Notes: generated from the letters alone by a model not told the origin. Shown: positions 23,515-32,831, counted from the stretch's first letter. The stretch: DNA of 58,967 nucleotides from Desulfurivibrio sp. (GCA_003605035.1 QZKJ01000057.1:1-58967); one strand, 5' to 3'. Numbers and translations are program-made.

Positions 23515-23739
23515 ATGTCGACATTGACAATCCGTCTTCCGGCAGACAAGCACAACAGGCTGAAAATACTTGCGAAGCAGCGCGTGATCAGCATGAACAC
23601 GCTGATGGAAGAACTCTCCACCATGGCACTTTCAGCGTTTGATGCCTATACACGGTTTCAAGCGCGGGCAATGAAAGGTTCTCCGCAGGAGGGGCTTCAG
23701 CTTCTGGATAAACTTGATCAGCAGAACGAAACGCGGTAA
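23515..23739 (+). CDS. Ribbon-helix-helix antitoxin-like protein, orphan
   Basis: The 74-residue protein begins STLTIRLPADKHNRLKILAK, a ribbon-helix-helix DNA-binding fold, followed by MNTLMEELSTMALSAF. It resembles the RHH antitoxins of HicB or similar TA systems. An AGGAGGTG site precedes the ATG. No toxin gene is beside it: directly after the stop begins the remnant of a serine recombinase. It may have lost its partner when that element inserted or decayed, or may act as a stand-alone regulator. Confidence 0.75.
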   Translation: MSTLTIRLPADKHNRLKILAKQRVISMNTLMEELSTMALSAFDAYTRFQARAMKGSPQEGLQLLDKLDQQNETR

Positions 23740-23750
23740 TTATGTGTCAC

Positions 23751-24680
23751 GCTCCGGGCGGGGTATCTCACTTGAACTGACCAGTAAGGCCCACGACGAG
23801 GGTTTTGCTTTCCGGAAAGCAACCAGAAGATCCCCAAGAGAGTTGTACACAAAATTCTGAAAAATCCCCTGTACCACGGCGAGTTCCGCTGGGCCGGCAA
23901 AACATACAGGGGCATTCATGAGCCTCTGGTATCCAGGGAACTTTTTGAGCGGGTCCGGGAGGTCATGGATGAAAAAGGCCGCAGGAAAACCGGCCAGCAG
24001 AAACACAGCTGGGCCTTCCAGGGTATGTTGTCATGCGGGCACTGTGGTTGCGCCCTGGTCGCTGAGATAAAGAAAAAGCAGTATGTCTATTACCACTGCA
24101 CCGGCAACAAGGGAAAGTGCCCGGAGAAATGGGTTCGGGAAGAAGAGATTGCCCGGCAATTCGGTCAGGCGATTGGCGCAATCAAAATGGACAATGATGT
24201 GTTGGGTTGGGTCATTGCGGCGCTGAAAGAAAGCCATGCCGACACCATAAAGTATCACGCCGACCGCATGACTGCCCTGCAAGCGCAATATGATAAACTG
24301 CAGCGCCGGCTGGATGCCATGTATGAAGATAAACTCGATGGCAGAATTGATCAGGATTTTTACGACCGGAAAAGTTCGGCCTGGAAGGGTGAGCAGGATG
24401 ATATTTTACGCAAAATTGAACGGCTCCAGACTGCCAACCGGTCGTATCCGGATGAGGGGGTCAAATTACTCGAACTTACGTAACGTGCCGTAATTCTTTA
24501 CGAAAAGCAGACAGAGCAAGAAAAACGCCGAATCATCAATTTCGTGTGTTCGAACTCAGTATGGCAGGATGGAAGGCTTCAGCCAAACTACAGACAACCA
24601 TTCGATATGCTTGCGGAAAGCAATTTGGCCTGCAAAAAGAAAACGGCCGTTTCTCTTGCGAAAAACAGCCGTTTTGATAT
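23751..24680 (+). pseudogene. Serine recombinase remnant (N-terminus lost, one frameshift, one nonsense codon)
   Basis: The frame GRGISLELTSKAHDEGFAFRK (from about 23755) is the end of the Recombinase domain of large serine recombinases. The match then shifts frame near 23816 to QKIPKRVVHKILKNPLYHGE, and continues through the zinc beta-ribbon (MLSCGHCGCALVAEI; HCTGNKGKCP) and the C-terminal coiled coil. A TAA at 24481-24483 interrupts it, after which the same frame still reads YEKQTEQEKRRIINFVCSNS and VWQDGRLQPNYRQPFDMLA, normal family sequence. The catalytic resolvase domain is absent, so the gene is dead. It ends against tRNA-Asn, a common integration target. Confidence 0.85.
24640..24675 (-). 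terminator. Hairpin downstream of tRNA-Asn
   Basis: AAAACGGC (24640-24647) and GCCGTTTT (24668-24675) form a stem just beyond the 3' end of the minus-strand tRNA-Asn. On that strand the second arm ends in a T-run. Confidence 0.65.
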
Positions 24681-24681
24681 C

Positions 24682-24757
<76 letters not shown>

Positions 24758-24924
24758 TTAGGGTGCTCTTTTGAAGCGGCAAATATAGCAACTTGATTTT
24801 CAGCCGTCAACAGTTTAAATAATAAAATTTCACATTTCGCCCGTTTTTCTCCGGCAATTTTTCGTTTCTTCTTGACGGTTGCCCGACTTAATGCTAATTG
24901 GTTTTTCTCATTAATTTTATACGT

Positions 24925-25004
<80 letters not shown>

Positions 25005-25019
25005 ATGATAAGAGATTTC

Positions 25020-25052
25020 AGCGAGTTATGATTTTCATGACTCGCTTTTTTT
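25020..25052 (+). terminator. Rho-independent terminator after tRNA-Pro
   Basis: AGCGAGT (25020-25026) pairs with ACTCGCT (25040-25046), followed by a run of T. Confidence 0.85.
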
Positions 25053-25709
25053 ATTGGCTGCATCCCCAGAAACAGCCCTGTGCCCCTCCTGTGACACCTG
25101 CAGCTTGACCATTTATGCTTCTCCTGGAGCTGGGCCGGACTCTGCTGCTGCCGGAATTTATGCTGCCAGGCACGGCAAAACAGCCCCGCCGGCAGTCATC
25201 GTTCTCGCGTCCCTGTCATTCGCAATCCTCTCAGCTCACCATTGCCGCCAATGAAACAGAGCAATCTGTAACCGCGGTCAGTGACAGAATAGTGTTACTT
25301 GCCGCCGCAAGCGAGTACCCACCTAACATCTTGACGGAATTTCACCAATACTTCTCTTTCTTCGCGCCGATTGCGCCATTCACTCTTCTTCCAGGTTACA
25401 GACTTTGGCCGCGGTGCGCAGAAAATGATCTGCGACAACTTCTTTAACTCATTGATTTTATGATCCTTCATATCATTCCTACCGGCTGGCATAAATATTG
25501 ATCAGACCTTTACCAGGAATCGCTTTCTTTTTTGCGAACGGATGGGACAGCCGACGGATGACGCAGACACGGATCGGTTATGTGATGCCGTGGCTGCAGG
25601 AAATGAAAAGCGCCCTGAAATTCAGGCTGTGCAGGGACAAGGATCTTCGGCACACACCTGAGAATCTGCGGGAAAGATGAAATGAAAAACAGAAAAAGGA
25701 GAACTTGGG
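25053..25709. other. Non-coding gap, nothing recognisable
   Basis: Two short frames (minus 25295-25492 and plus 25498-25680) show no family features or good start sites. The gap may hold decayed sequence linked to the tRNA-associated element. AAAAAGGAGAA before 25710 serves the next gene. Confidence 0.5.
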
Positions 25710-27878
25710 ATGGCAAACATTCTTAAAAGAAAAAAGGGAGAGGTGGAAACCACCTTCCGGGTCAAGCTTGACCTGAAAAACATGGAGGCCGGGGAAAAAA
25801 GCCCGCCGGTCAAGGCATATCTGTTCAGCCCCTCCGGGGAACTGCTGGATGCGCAGATGGTCAGCGCCAACGGCACCGCCACCCTGAAAACGGATTACGG
25901 TTTCGGCGAGCGGGGCAAGTTTAAGATCACGGTGGGCCCGGAGCTTGAAAAAACCAGCCTGCTGGCCAGAACCAGGGCCCGCAGCACCACTGTGGTGGCG
26001 CAGCTGGGCAAGACGGTTGACCTGGGCATCAGCATCTTCCGGCCTGACTGGGAATGCTGGTTCGGCTACTTCTACCACATTGCCGGCGATGTCAAAAAGC
26101 GGATCAAGCCCGATGCCGACACCACCCTCTACGCGCCGGTCTGCACCTCCATCGTGGAGATATACGAGGTGGACTATATCGGTTACATCCTGCAGCTGCC
26201 ACCCTTTGAGCTGGAGAGATTCCGGGAAGAACTGCTGCGCATCCCCGAGGAATTTCCCGTACCGCCGCGACCGTGGCCAGACCCGCCCTGGCCGTACCTG
26301 AGAGAGAAGCTGCCGGTAAAAACCACGCGGGCCGCCATGGCAAAACTGGCGCGGCCGTCTCTCACCGCCGAGGTAAGCATGGCCATGACGACCACGGCAA
26401 CGGCATCCGTTGCCAGCCAGCTGGCAGGCCAGGTGAGCACGGTTGCCATCCAGAATCTGCCCACTGAGAGCTTCCGCAGGTTCGTTATTGACAACATCGC
26501 GGCATTCAGACCGTATATCTGCCTCTATCTGCCGGGCCTGTACACCAAGTCCCTGCTGGCCACGGCCAACACCGACACCAACGGCCATTTCAGCACCTCG
26601 GTCATTTTCTTCTGCGGCACGGAACAGCCGGATCTCTACTTCAAAGTCAAACAGTGCATCTCGGGCTGCCTCAAGTATGTCTATGCCCCGACACCGGTGC
26701 CCTGCCATACCTACTGGAACCATCCGAGCGGCGAGGAGGTGCACCTGGTGGTCACCGACCCGCTGGCCCGCTGCCACTTTGAAAATCCGGGGGTGGACAA
26801 GCCGGGCGTCTACGTCATGCCCATCGGCATCGGCAATGACGGCTGGTGGAAAATCCACCAGGGCCATCTCAAACCGCCGGCAATTGCCGACGCCAACCGG
26901 GGGCTGTATCATCCAACCGCCGGGGCCACTTATGATCCTTACGGCAAGACCCTTGATCTGAACATGCAGTTTCATGACGGTCTGCGCGACCCGGCCGGGC
27001 CCAATGTCATGTATTACCGCTGGTCCTACCAGAAGCAGGGGGAAGCGGGCTGGACGAACATCGACACCCCCATTGTCCATCGCTACCTGGATCAGACCGA
27101 TCCGCTGCACCCGAAGATCAAGACCTACAAACTGGGTCCCAACCCCAATCCCAACCCGGCCAGCAGTGAAGACAACCTGTTCGAGGTGCCGCCCCCCGAA
27201 CTGGACTGGTATGTGGAAAACGACCGCTATGACCGGCCTTTTGCCAAATGGGACACCACCACCCTGGCCGAGGACCCGGACGATGCGGACGGCAAATACA
27301 CCCTGCGGCTCGAGATGTTTAATGCGGCCGGCAACAAGGTGACGCCTGCCGGGGCCGGCTTCAAGTTTTTCCTGGCCCAGGGCTCCATGGTCGATGACGA
27401 GTGGCCGGTGGACGACGCGCCCCAGGTGGAGGCAGACGGCAGCATCCTGTTCACCGTGCATGTGGACAACTGCGACACCGTGGCCGCCATCGAGTCGGTG
27501 GGATTTACGGGCACCATTCCCAAGGAATGCCAGTTCCTTGAATATACCGATACGGACCAGGAGATCGAGGTGAGATACCAGGCCTATCACCCCCACGGCT
27601 ACCTTGCCGAATACGATCTGGCCATCAACCGGGGCATGTCCGGCACCTTGGAGTCGCCTGCGGACTGGCTGAACGTCACCGATCCCGCCGGTCCCCCCGT
27701 CACCACCCCGGTGGCGGAAGGGCTCTCCCCGGTGACGGTGGGCGAACTGCTCGATACCCACAGCCGCTGCGCCTTTGCAGTCAGGCTGCATACCTATCCC
27801 AGGACCCGGGACGGTTATGACCGGATCAGGGACTACGAGGCCTCCGATGTGGGCGCCTTTGCCCTGGTGGAGAAGTAA
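25710..27878 (+). CDS. Large protein of unknown function, beta-rich
   Basis: This 722-residue protein has no signal peptide or membrane helix. Residues 1-115 (VETTFRVKLDLKNMEAGEKS, AYLFSPSGELLDAQMVSANG, GKFKITVGPELE) look like a transthyretin or Ig-like beta sandwich. The middle is Pro/Trp-rich (FPVPPRPWPDPPWPYLREKL) and then runs through segments such as LLATANTDTNGHFSTSVIFF, reminiscent of carboxypeptidase-regulatory-like domains. The C-terminal half is acidic with repeated NPNPNP and DADGKYTLRLEMFNAAGN features suggesting further beta modules. AAAAAGGAGAA precedes the ATG. It stands alone with a large nested hairpin after it. Coding bias is strong, so it is a real gene. I do not recognise it and assign no function. 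Confidence 0.8.
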   Translation: MANILKRKKGEVETTFRVKLDLKNMEAGEKSPPVKAYLFSPSGELLDAQMVSANGTATLKTDYGFGERGKFKITVGPELEKTSLLARTRARSTTVVAQLGKTVDLGISIFRPDWECWFGYFYHIAGDVKKRIKPDADTTLYAPVCTSIVEIYEVDYIGYILQLPPFELERFREELLRIPEEFPVPPRPWPDPPWPYLREKLPVKTTRAAMAKLARPSLTAEVSMAMTTTATASVASQLAGQVSTVAIQNLPTESFRRFVIDNIAAFRPYICLYLPGLYTKSLLATANTDTNGHFSTSVIFFCGTEQPDLYFKVKQCISGCLKYVYAPTPVPCHTYWNHPSGEEVHLVVTDPLARCHFENPGVDKPGVYVMPIGIGNDGWWKIHQGHLKPPAIADANRGLYHPTAGATYDPYGKTLDLNMQFHDGLRDPAGPNVMYYRWSYQKQGEAGWTNIDTPIVHRYLDQTDPLHPKIKTYKLGPNPNPNPASSEDNLFEVPPPELDWYVENDRYDRPFAKWDTTTLAEDPDDADGKYTLRLEMFNAAGNKVTPAGAGFKFFLAQGSMVDDEWPVDDAPQVEADGSILFTVHVDNCDTVAAIESVGFTGTIPKECQFLEYTDTDQEIEVRYQAYHPHGYLAEYDLAINRGMSGTLESPADWLNVTDPAGPPVTTPVAEGLSPVTVGELLDTHSRCAFAVRLHTYPRTRDGYDRIRDYEASDVGAFALVEK

Positions 27879-27986
27879 CTGCAGCGGAAGTAGAGAATTT
27901 CATTCATTTTTCTGCCGTTTTTGAGTAGTCTTGCTCTCATTTGCAGAGGGCGGGACTGCTCCGCGGCTGACAACAAAGAGACCAGC

Positions 27987-28098
27987 CCAAAGGGGCAGCT
28001 CAGCTCGATGATGCTGTTTTCCAGCAAGGTCCATCCCGGCGCTCTGGAAAACACCTGCAGCCGCAGCATCGACCATGGGTCTGCCCCTTTGGTTTTTT
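27987..28098. repeat. Long nested inverted repeat with terminal T-run
   Basis: Three concentric arms: CCAAAGGGGCAG (27987-27998) with CTGCCCCTTTGG (28081-28092), CGATG..ATGCTG (28006-28016) with CAGCATCG (28064-28071), and TGTTTTCCAG (28015-28024) with CTGGAAAACA (28044-28053). Six T follow at 28093-28098. It could be a terminator for the 25710 gene, a structured RNA or a small palindromic element. Confidence 0.7.
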
Positions 28099-28164
28099 CC
28101 GGCTGACAGGACAATAATGAAACAGCGGCCCGGGGACTGTCTGAATTTGACACAGGAGGAACGG

Positions 28165-29112
28165 ATGAGAGGAAAGGCAAAGAGGTTGGCGATTTTTATG
28201 GTTGTGGTCTGCGCGGTCCTGGCGCCTGTTATGGCGGGAGCCCTAACCTTTGACCGGATGGTGGTCTTCGGCACCAGCCTGTCGGACCCTGGGAACGCCT
28301 ATGCCCTGACCGGTCTGGTTTCCAAACCACCATACGACACGCTGGACAACCTCCTGGTGCCCGACGCTGCCTATGCCCGCGGCGGTCACCATTTCAGCAA
28401 CGGCGCCACCTGGGTCGAGCAGTACGCCCGCTCAATCGGCCTGGCCGGCAGCACCCGCCCCGCCTTCCGCACGGCGGACGGCCTGGCGGCAAACTATGCG
28501 GTGGGGGGAGCCAGGGCCAGGGAGGATGGCCTCAATATGAACCTGGCCAGCCAGGTGCAGGCCTTTCTTGCCGATTTCCCGGAGGTCCCGGCAAACGCCC
28601 TCTATGTTGTCGAGATGGGGTCAAATGACATCCGCGATGCGCTGCTGGCCGATCCTGACAGCGTTCTCGAGGGAGCCCTGACCGCCATTGCCGCGGCCAT
28701 GTTCGATCTCTATGATGCCGGAGCACGGAAATTCCTGGTCTTAAACGGGCCGGATATCAGCCTCACCCCGGCCGTGCTGCAGCTGGACGCCGTCATGCCT
28801 GGCACCGCATGGTATGCGCGGCAGTTAAGTTCTTTCTTCAATGAGGAGTTGGAAGAGCTGCTGGTTTATCTGGAGACAACCCTGCCGGGTATTGACATCA
28901 GGCGTCTTGATATGTTCGGCCAGCTCAATGAATACGCGGCCGATCCCGAGAGCTTCGGTCTGTCCGAGGTAGCGGCAGCCTGCGTTAGCCCTAATATTGC
29001 CCCCTTTGCCTGCCAGGAGCCGGATGCATACCTGTTCTGGGACGGGGTGCATCCCAGCCGGGCGGTGCATGCCATCTTTGCCAGGGAGGCGGCCCGGGTG
29101 CTGGCAGAGTAA
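28165..29112 (+). CDS. Secreted SGNH/GDSL-family hydrolase
   Basis: The 315-residue exported protein (signal about 1-25, ending PVMAGA) belongs to the COG3240 lipase/thermolabile-hemolysin branch of GDSL esterases. Block I reads MVVFGTSLSDPGNAYALTG with the catalytic Ser but Thr in place of the usual Asp of GDSL. Block III is YVVEMGSNDIRDALL, and block V is LFWDGVHPSRAVHAIFA with the catalytic Asp and His. ANYAVGGARA supplies the block II Gly. It should cleave an ester or acyl chain outside the cytoplasm; the substrate is unknown. CAGGAGGAACGG precedes the ATG. Confidence 0.88.
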   Translation: MRGKAKRLAIFMVVVCAVLAPVMAGALTFDRMVVFGTSLSDPGNAYALTGLVSKPPYDTLDNLLVPDAAYARGGHHFSNGATWVEQYARSIGLAGSTRPAFRTADGLAANYAVGGARAREDGLNMNLASQVQAFLADFPEVPANALYVVEMGSNDIRDALLADPDSVLEGALTAIAAAMFDLYDAGARKFLVLNGPDISLTPAVLQLDAVMPGTAWYARQLSSFFNEELEELLVYLETTLPGIDIRRLDMFGQLNEYAADPESFGLSEVAAACVSPNIAPFACQEPDAYLFWDGVHPSRAVHAIFAREAARVLAE

Positions 29113-29197
29113 AAGGGGGGCGGGCGGCATGACGCGGGGCAGCAAAGAATTGTCCTGCAGGGGTGCCCCTACGTGCCAGCCAACGGGCTGGTTGTAG

Positions 29198-29221
29198 AGG
29201 CGGTTCGCAAACCGCCCTTAC
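29198..29221. repeat. Dispersed palindromic repeat, copy 2
   Basis: AGGCGGTT-CGC-AAACCGCCCTTAC, near-identical to 20757-20780. It follows a second hairpin (GCCAGCC/GGGCTGG, 29175-29191). Its right end overlaps the last codons of the minus-strand LysE gene. Confidence 0.6.
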
Positions 29222-29853
29222 ACCAGCCTCTCCAGGCCGCTGTAAAAAAAATAACAGGCAAAGACCACCAGCAGGGAGGCGCAGGTGCCGATCAGGCCCC
29301 GGTAGAACCGGTCGCTGAAGAAGCGCTTGCCCCTGGCGATAGCAAAGGAAATGAGGGAATACCACAGGAGATCGGCCAGGATATGGCCGGAAAAAAACGC
29401 CGCAACCCCGGGCAGGCCGAACTTGAAAGAATGGATGATGTAGCCCAGCCCGATGGAGGCCCACCAGATGGTCCAGTAGGGATTGGCCAGGCTGAACATG
29501 ATGCCGGCCAGCACCAGATTCTGCGATTTTTCCGTATGCACGTCGAGATCAAGGCGCAGCGTCGGCAGACTGCGCAGCATGGCAATGGCCATCCACAGGA
29601 GAATCACCCCGCCGGACAGGGCGATGACGATAAAGACGTCGTTGCGTGTGAGCAATGGGGCCAGGCCCGACAAAAGCCCCACCACCAGCAGCAGTTCCAG
29701 CAAACCGTGGCCCAGCATCATCAGCGGACCGGCCGCGGCGCCGCGGCGGGAACTCTCGCTGATGGTCATGGTGAGCAGCGGCCCGGGCATCAGCGCCCCT
29801 GACAAGGCGATCATGAACGAGGAGGCGAATATGGCGGCAAGAGCGGGCAGCAT
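29218..29853 (-). CDS. LysE/RhtB-family amino-acid exporter
   Basis: This 211-residue membrane protein has about six helices and the LysE family signature near the N-terminus (GALMPGPLLTMTISESSRRG), plus ANPYWTIWWASIGLGY in the middle. The family exports basic or neutral amino acids and related small molecules by proton exchange. The start at 29853 is chosen because GGTGA lies just upstream; the frame extends to a GTG at 29868 that lacks a binding site. It begins 35 bases after the stop of the LOG-domain gene, so both are likely one transcript. Substrate unknown. Confidence 0.88.
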   Translation of the reverse strand: MLPALAAIFASSFMIALSGALMPGPLLTMTISESSRRGAAAGPLMMLGHGLLELLLVVGLLSGLAPLLTRNDVFIVIALSGGVILLWMAIAMLRSLPTLRLDLDVHTEKSQNLVLAGIMFSLANPYWTIWWASIGLGYIIHSFKFGLPGVAAFFSGHILADLLWYSLISFAIARGKRFFSDRFYRGLIGTCASLLVVFACYFFYSGLERLV

Positions 29854-29888
29854 GAATTCACCGGTCACGGCAGGGCGGCATGGTCTTC

Positions 29889-32192
29889 TTATTCACAGCG
29901 GCTGCGCACCGCCTGCATCGCATCCCGCAGATAGGGCGGGATGATGACTCCGGCCCGCTCCGCGTTGTCAAAGGCATGCAGCAGATCGCGGTCGGCGATA
30001 CCGGCCTTTTCCCAGTAGGTGACCGGGTCCCGGGCAAAATCGGCAATGATCGCCAGCACCGCGTCATAGTCGCGGACCACATGGCAGAAGTTGGGCACCC
30101 AGGCCGGCGCCAGCCGGACAATGTGGCTGCCGATGGTTTTCAGGTTGGAGGCGGTTTTCAGCTGGGCCAGGGTGGACTGCCAGAGATGGCTGCCGTTTTC
30201 CCCCAGGCCGAAGGGGTCGACAAAGATATGCGGGGCAGGCAGGCTTTCAAAAAGTTTCAGGTTAGTGATGGCGATCAGCAGTTCTTCAAAGGTGCCCATG
30301 CCGCCGATATTGTAGATCTTGAAGAGCGAGGTGCGGTCAAGGATGTTCTGCCGCATGTGCCGGGCTGAGTTGTTGAAGTTGAGCAGCACCGGCGGCCGCA
30401 GGTTGGCCCGCTGGCCGATCTTTTCACTGTCGATGCCGATGCCGATGCGCAGAATGCCCTGATCAGCGGCCGCATCATCGGCGATGCGCATCACTCCCGG
30501 TCCGCTGCCGTGGCACACGGCGAAACAGCCGCCGATTTCCGGCACCTCGCCCAGCCGGGCAAAAAACTGATGGATCTGTTCGATGAGCACCTCGTCCGTG
30601 CCCTCCACGTGGGAACCGAACATGGCGACCATGGTGTGCACATCGGCGATTTTCTCCTTGCCCTCCCTGGTCATCCAGAAACCGCGGTGAAACTCCCGCA
30701 CATGCCTCTCGCCTCCCTCGCCGACAATCATGTAAAAACGGGCATCTTCCCGGCCGGACAGGTCGCAGAAGGTTTCATAGGTGGTCTGGCCGAAGTAGAT
30801 GTTGCTCTGGCCAGCCGGAACCTGGTCATGGCCGCCGTTGTCCAGGGTCTCGCTCTGCCTGATGCTGCGGCCGATAAAGACGCCGACGTTATTGCGTTTG
30901 AGAACCCGCAGCGTGTCCGTCCCCGGGAACTGGTGGGAGACGAAAACCTTGCGCAGATTCTGGGCCCCGCCCACCAGCTCCAGACTCTCGACAAAGCCCC
31001 GCAGATCCGGGCTGATCTGCTCGCCCAGGTGCACGCCGGAGGTGATGGTGCCGCGCGCCGCCTCGTAGATAATGCGGTTCTGGGCGCTTTCATGCCACTC
31101 GTTTTCCAGCAGTTCCCGCTGGATGTCAATGCACCGGCTGCGGGTCAGAATGCGGCCGTAATTGCCCCGGGCGGTGGGCTCCGAACTGAGGCTGTCAAAC
31201 AGGGCGTCGCAGACATTGATATCAAAGATGCTGGTGGCATCGGCGAAATCAACGCCGTCCAGCATGATTTTCCGGGCCCGGCTGCCTGACAGCAGACGGG
31301 TGGCCACCCTGGCTGTGGCCGGGTCGGCCGGGAACAGGCGGAGACGCACCTGCAGATCATTGGTGGCCACGGGCTGGTCAGTGCCGTTATAAAGTTCCAC
31401 CTGGCGCGGGATGTTGATGCCGCTGGTCCGCACCGCATCAAGCAGGCGGGCGGCCAGATGAAAAACACCCGGCGTATTGAGCAGCCTTTCGATCAGGGCG
31501 CTGTAAGGACCAAGCGAAATACGGATGGCCCCGCACAGAAAATTGCCGGGCTCCAGGGTGGCAGGCACCCCGCTGTGGGAATAATACTGGATCAGGCCGA
31601 GCCCCTGCTTGCTCTCGTAGAGCACGATCTGGCCGTTCTGGCCCGCGGTGAGCAGGGTGTTGGACAGCAGGTAGCGGATATTTTCCAGGGGAATGGTCAC
31701 CACCCCCTTGCTGTCGATTTTCGATTTGGGGGTCAGCAGGATATGGTTATCGGCTACAGCCTGCTCGATGGCCTCGCGGGAAAGCGGCGGGGCCATGGGC
31801 ACAAAGAGCCGGCCGATGGTCAGCCGCCGGTTGCCGTCCACCATGGCCTTGATCTCGGCAAACAGGGTGTCGGGAATATTGGGATTAAGCGAGGTGAGCT
31901 GGACCGGCAGATCAATGCGTTTGCGCCGGGTGTTGATTTCCGGCGGGCCCTCGCCGAAATCAACGTCAAGGCCGATCTGGGAATGGCCGCTCCTGCCGAT
32001 CAGGCAGCAGTGCTGCCGGAGCAGCCCGGCGGCGGCGAAATCCCCGACCACGCCGCGCAGGGTGTCGCTGGTATCCTCCAGACGCATGACCCCGGCCAGT
32101 TTCGGCACCCCGAGAACTTCATCAATAGTGGGTTCCGTCTGCTGGTCAACCAGCAGATAACCGTCTTCCGTAAGAAGGGGGGGGCGCTTCAT
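29889..32192 (-). CDS. Large protein with C-terminal LOG-like Rossmann nucleotide-binding domain
   Basis: The 767-residue soluble protein has an unrecognised N-terminal region (about 1-440; internal stretches such as SLNPNIPDTLFAEIKAMVDG and VELYNGTDQPVATNDLQVRL). The C-terminal part (about 500-740) resembles LOG/lysine-decarboxylase-like nucleotide monophosphate nucleosidases (YgdH/PpnN relatives): CFAVCHGSGPGVMRIADDAA, LNFNNSARHMRQNIL, and the phosphate-binding YNIGGMGTFEELL in the place of the PGGxGTxxE motif. It could hydrolyse or bind nucleotides. The N-terminal fusion is much longer than in PpnN. TGGAG precedes the ATG. The LysE exporter follows in the same direction. Confidence 0.75.
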   Translation of the reverse strand: MKRPPLLTEDGYLLVDQQTEPTIDEVLGVPKLAGVMRLEDTSDTLRGVVGDFAAAGLLRQHCCLIGRSGHSQIGLDVDFGEGPPEINTRRKRIDLPVQLTSLNPNIPDTLFAEIKAMVDGNRRLTIGRLFVPMAPPLSREAIEQAVADNHILLTPKSKIDSKGVVTIPLENIRYLLSNTLLTAGQNGQIVLYESKQGLGLIQYYSHSGVPATLEPGNFLCGAIRISLGPYSALIERLLNTPGVFHLAARLLDAVRTSGINIPRQVELYNGTDQPVATNDLQVRLRLFPADPATARVATRLLSGSRARKIMLDGVDFADATSIFDINVCDALFDSLSSEPTARGNYGRILTRSRCIDIQRELLENEWHESAQNRIIYEAARGTITSGVHLGEQISPDLRGFVESLELVGGAQNLRKVFVSHQFPGTDTLRVLKRNNVGVFIGRSIRQSETLDNGGHDQVPAGQSNIYFGQTTYETFCDLSGREDARFYMIVGEGGERHVREFHRGFWMTREGKEKIADVHTMVAMFGSHVEGTDEVLIEQIHQFFARLGEVPEIGGCFAVCHGSGPGVMRIADDAAADQGILRIGIGIDSEKIGQRANLRPPVLLNFNNSARHMRQNILDRTSLFKIYNIGGMGTFEELLIAITNLKLFESLPAPHIFVDPFGLGENGSHLWQSTLAQLKTASNLKTIGSHIVRLAPAWVPNFCHVVRDYDAVLAIIADFARDPVTYWEKAGIADRDLLHAFDNAERAGVIIPPYLRDAMQAVRSRCE

Positions 32193-32407
32193 ATGTGTAA
32201 TCTCCAGATCACCAAAATCGCTTGCCTGAAACTACGGTTGGAGCCCTTTGCACCAGGCTGCAAACCGGCCGTTACTACCGGACAAAAGGTAGCATAATTA
32301 CGGCGGATGGTACAATAAAAGTTTCAGCCTCCCCGCTTAATCCTGAAAATTTGCCGTGCCTGGCGGGCAGGAAAAAATGCAGAAAAATTATCTCCCTCCG
32401 CAAGTTA

Positions 32408-32416
32408 TGTTATAAT
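32408..32416 (+). promoter_or_regulatory. Extended -10 promoter
   Basis: TGTTATAAT contains a perfect TATAAT (32411-32416) with the TGn extension. No strong -35 is seen. It would give a leader of about 78 bases before the gene at 32501. Confidence 0.65.
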
Positions 32417-32500
32417 GGAAAAAATATCCCGGCCCGTCCGGCTGGCCTACGATTACCCGTTGAATTTTTTACTAATAACCAAATCCGAGAGGAACAGCAA

Positions 32501-32716
32501 ATGAAGACCTGCAGCTTAAATGATTTCATGCAAGAGCTTAAACCGTGGCTGGACAAAGACCATATCCGCAAGGCCGTCCTTGATGCCGAGGGCCATTTTG
32601 TCGTGCATTTCGTGGATGGCATGAAAAATGTCTATCACATCGATGACTGCAACCAGGAGCAGATCAAGGATGTGCTGGTCAAACTGAAAGGGATGGGCAT
32701 CGCCGTGGGGGAATGA
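32501..32716 (+). CDS. Small conserved-looking protein, unknown function
   Basis: The 71-residue soluble protein begins MKTCSLNDFMQELKPWLDKD and continues with alternating charged and hydrophobic segments (EGHFVVHFVDGMKNVYHIDD, IKDVLVKLKGMGIAV) that fit a small alpha-beta fold. It has its own extended -10 promoter, a GAGAGGAAC binding site and a strong terminator, so it is a genuine single-gene unit. No motif identifies its role. Confidence 0.75.
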   Translation: MKTCSLNDFMQELKPWLDKDHIRKAVLDAEGHFVVHFVDGMKNVYHIDDCNQEQIKDVLVKLKGMGIAVGE

Positions 32717-32800
32717 GCGCGACGGGGGCAACCCCGCCGGCAACCCTCATCTCCCCTTCTGTCCGTTCTCTTTTCCTTTGCCGGACCGCGCACTGAAAAC

Positions 32801-32831
32801 CGGGCTCCAGAGTTGGAGCCCGATTTTTTTT
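32801..32831 (+). terminator. Strong rho-independent terminator
   Basis: CGGGCTCCA (32801-32809) pairs with TGGAGCCCG (32814-32822), followed by a run of eight T. Confidence 0.92.

Noticed and set aside
25295-25680. Two short frames after tRNA-Pro (minus 25295-25492, plus 25498-25680)
   Set aside because: No recognisable motif or start context. They may be decayed mobile DNA but cannot be supported as genes.
25578-27791. 737-residue minus-strand frame
   Set aside because: Mirror of the 25710 gene. The plus strand has a start at a clear ribosome binding site and balanced composition; the minus frame is Arg/Gly/His-rich shadow sequence.
27987-28098. Integron attC site
   Set aside because: Nested arms are suggestive, but the terminal RYYYAAC/GTTRRRY boxes are missing and no integrase is nearby.
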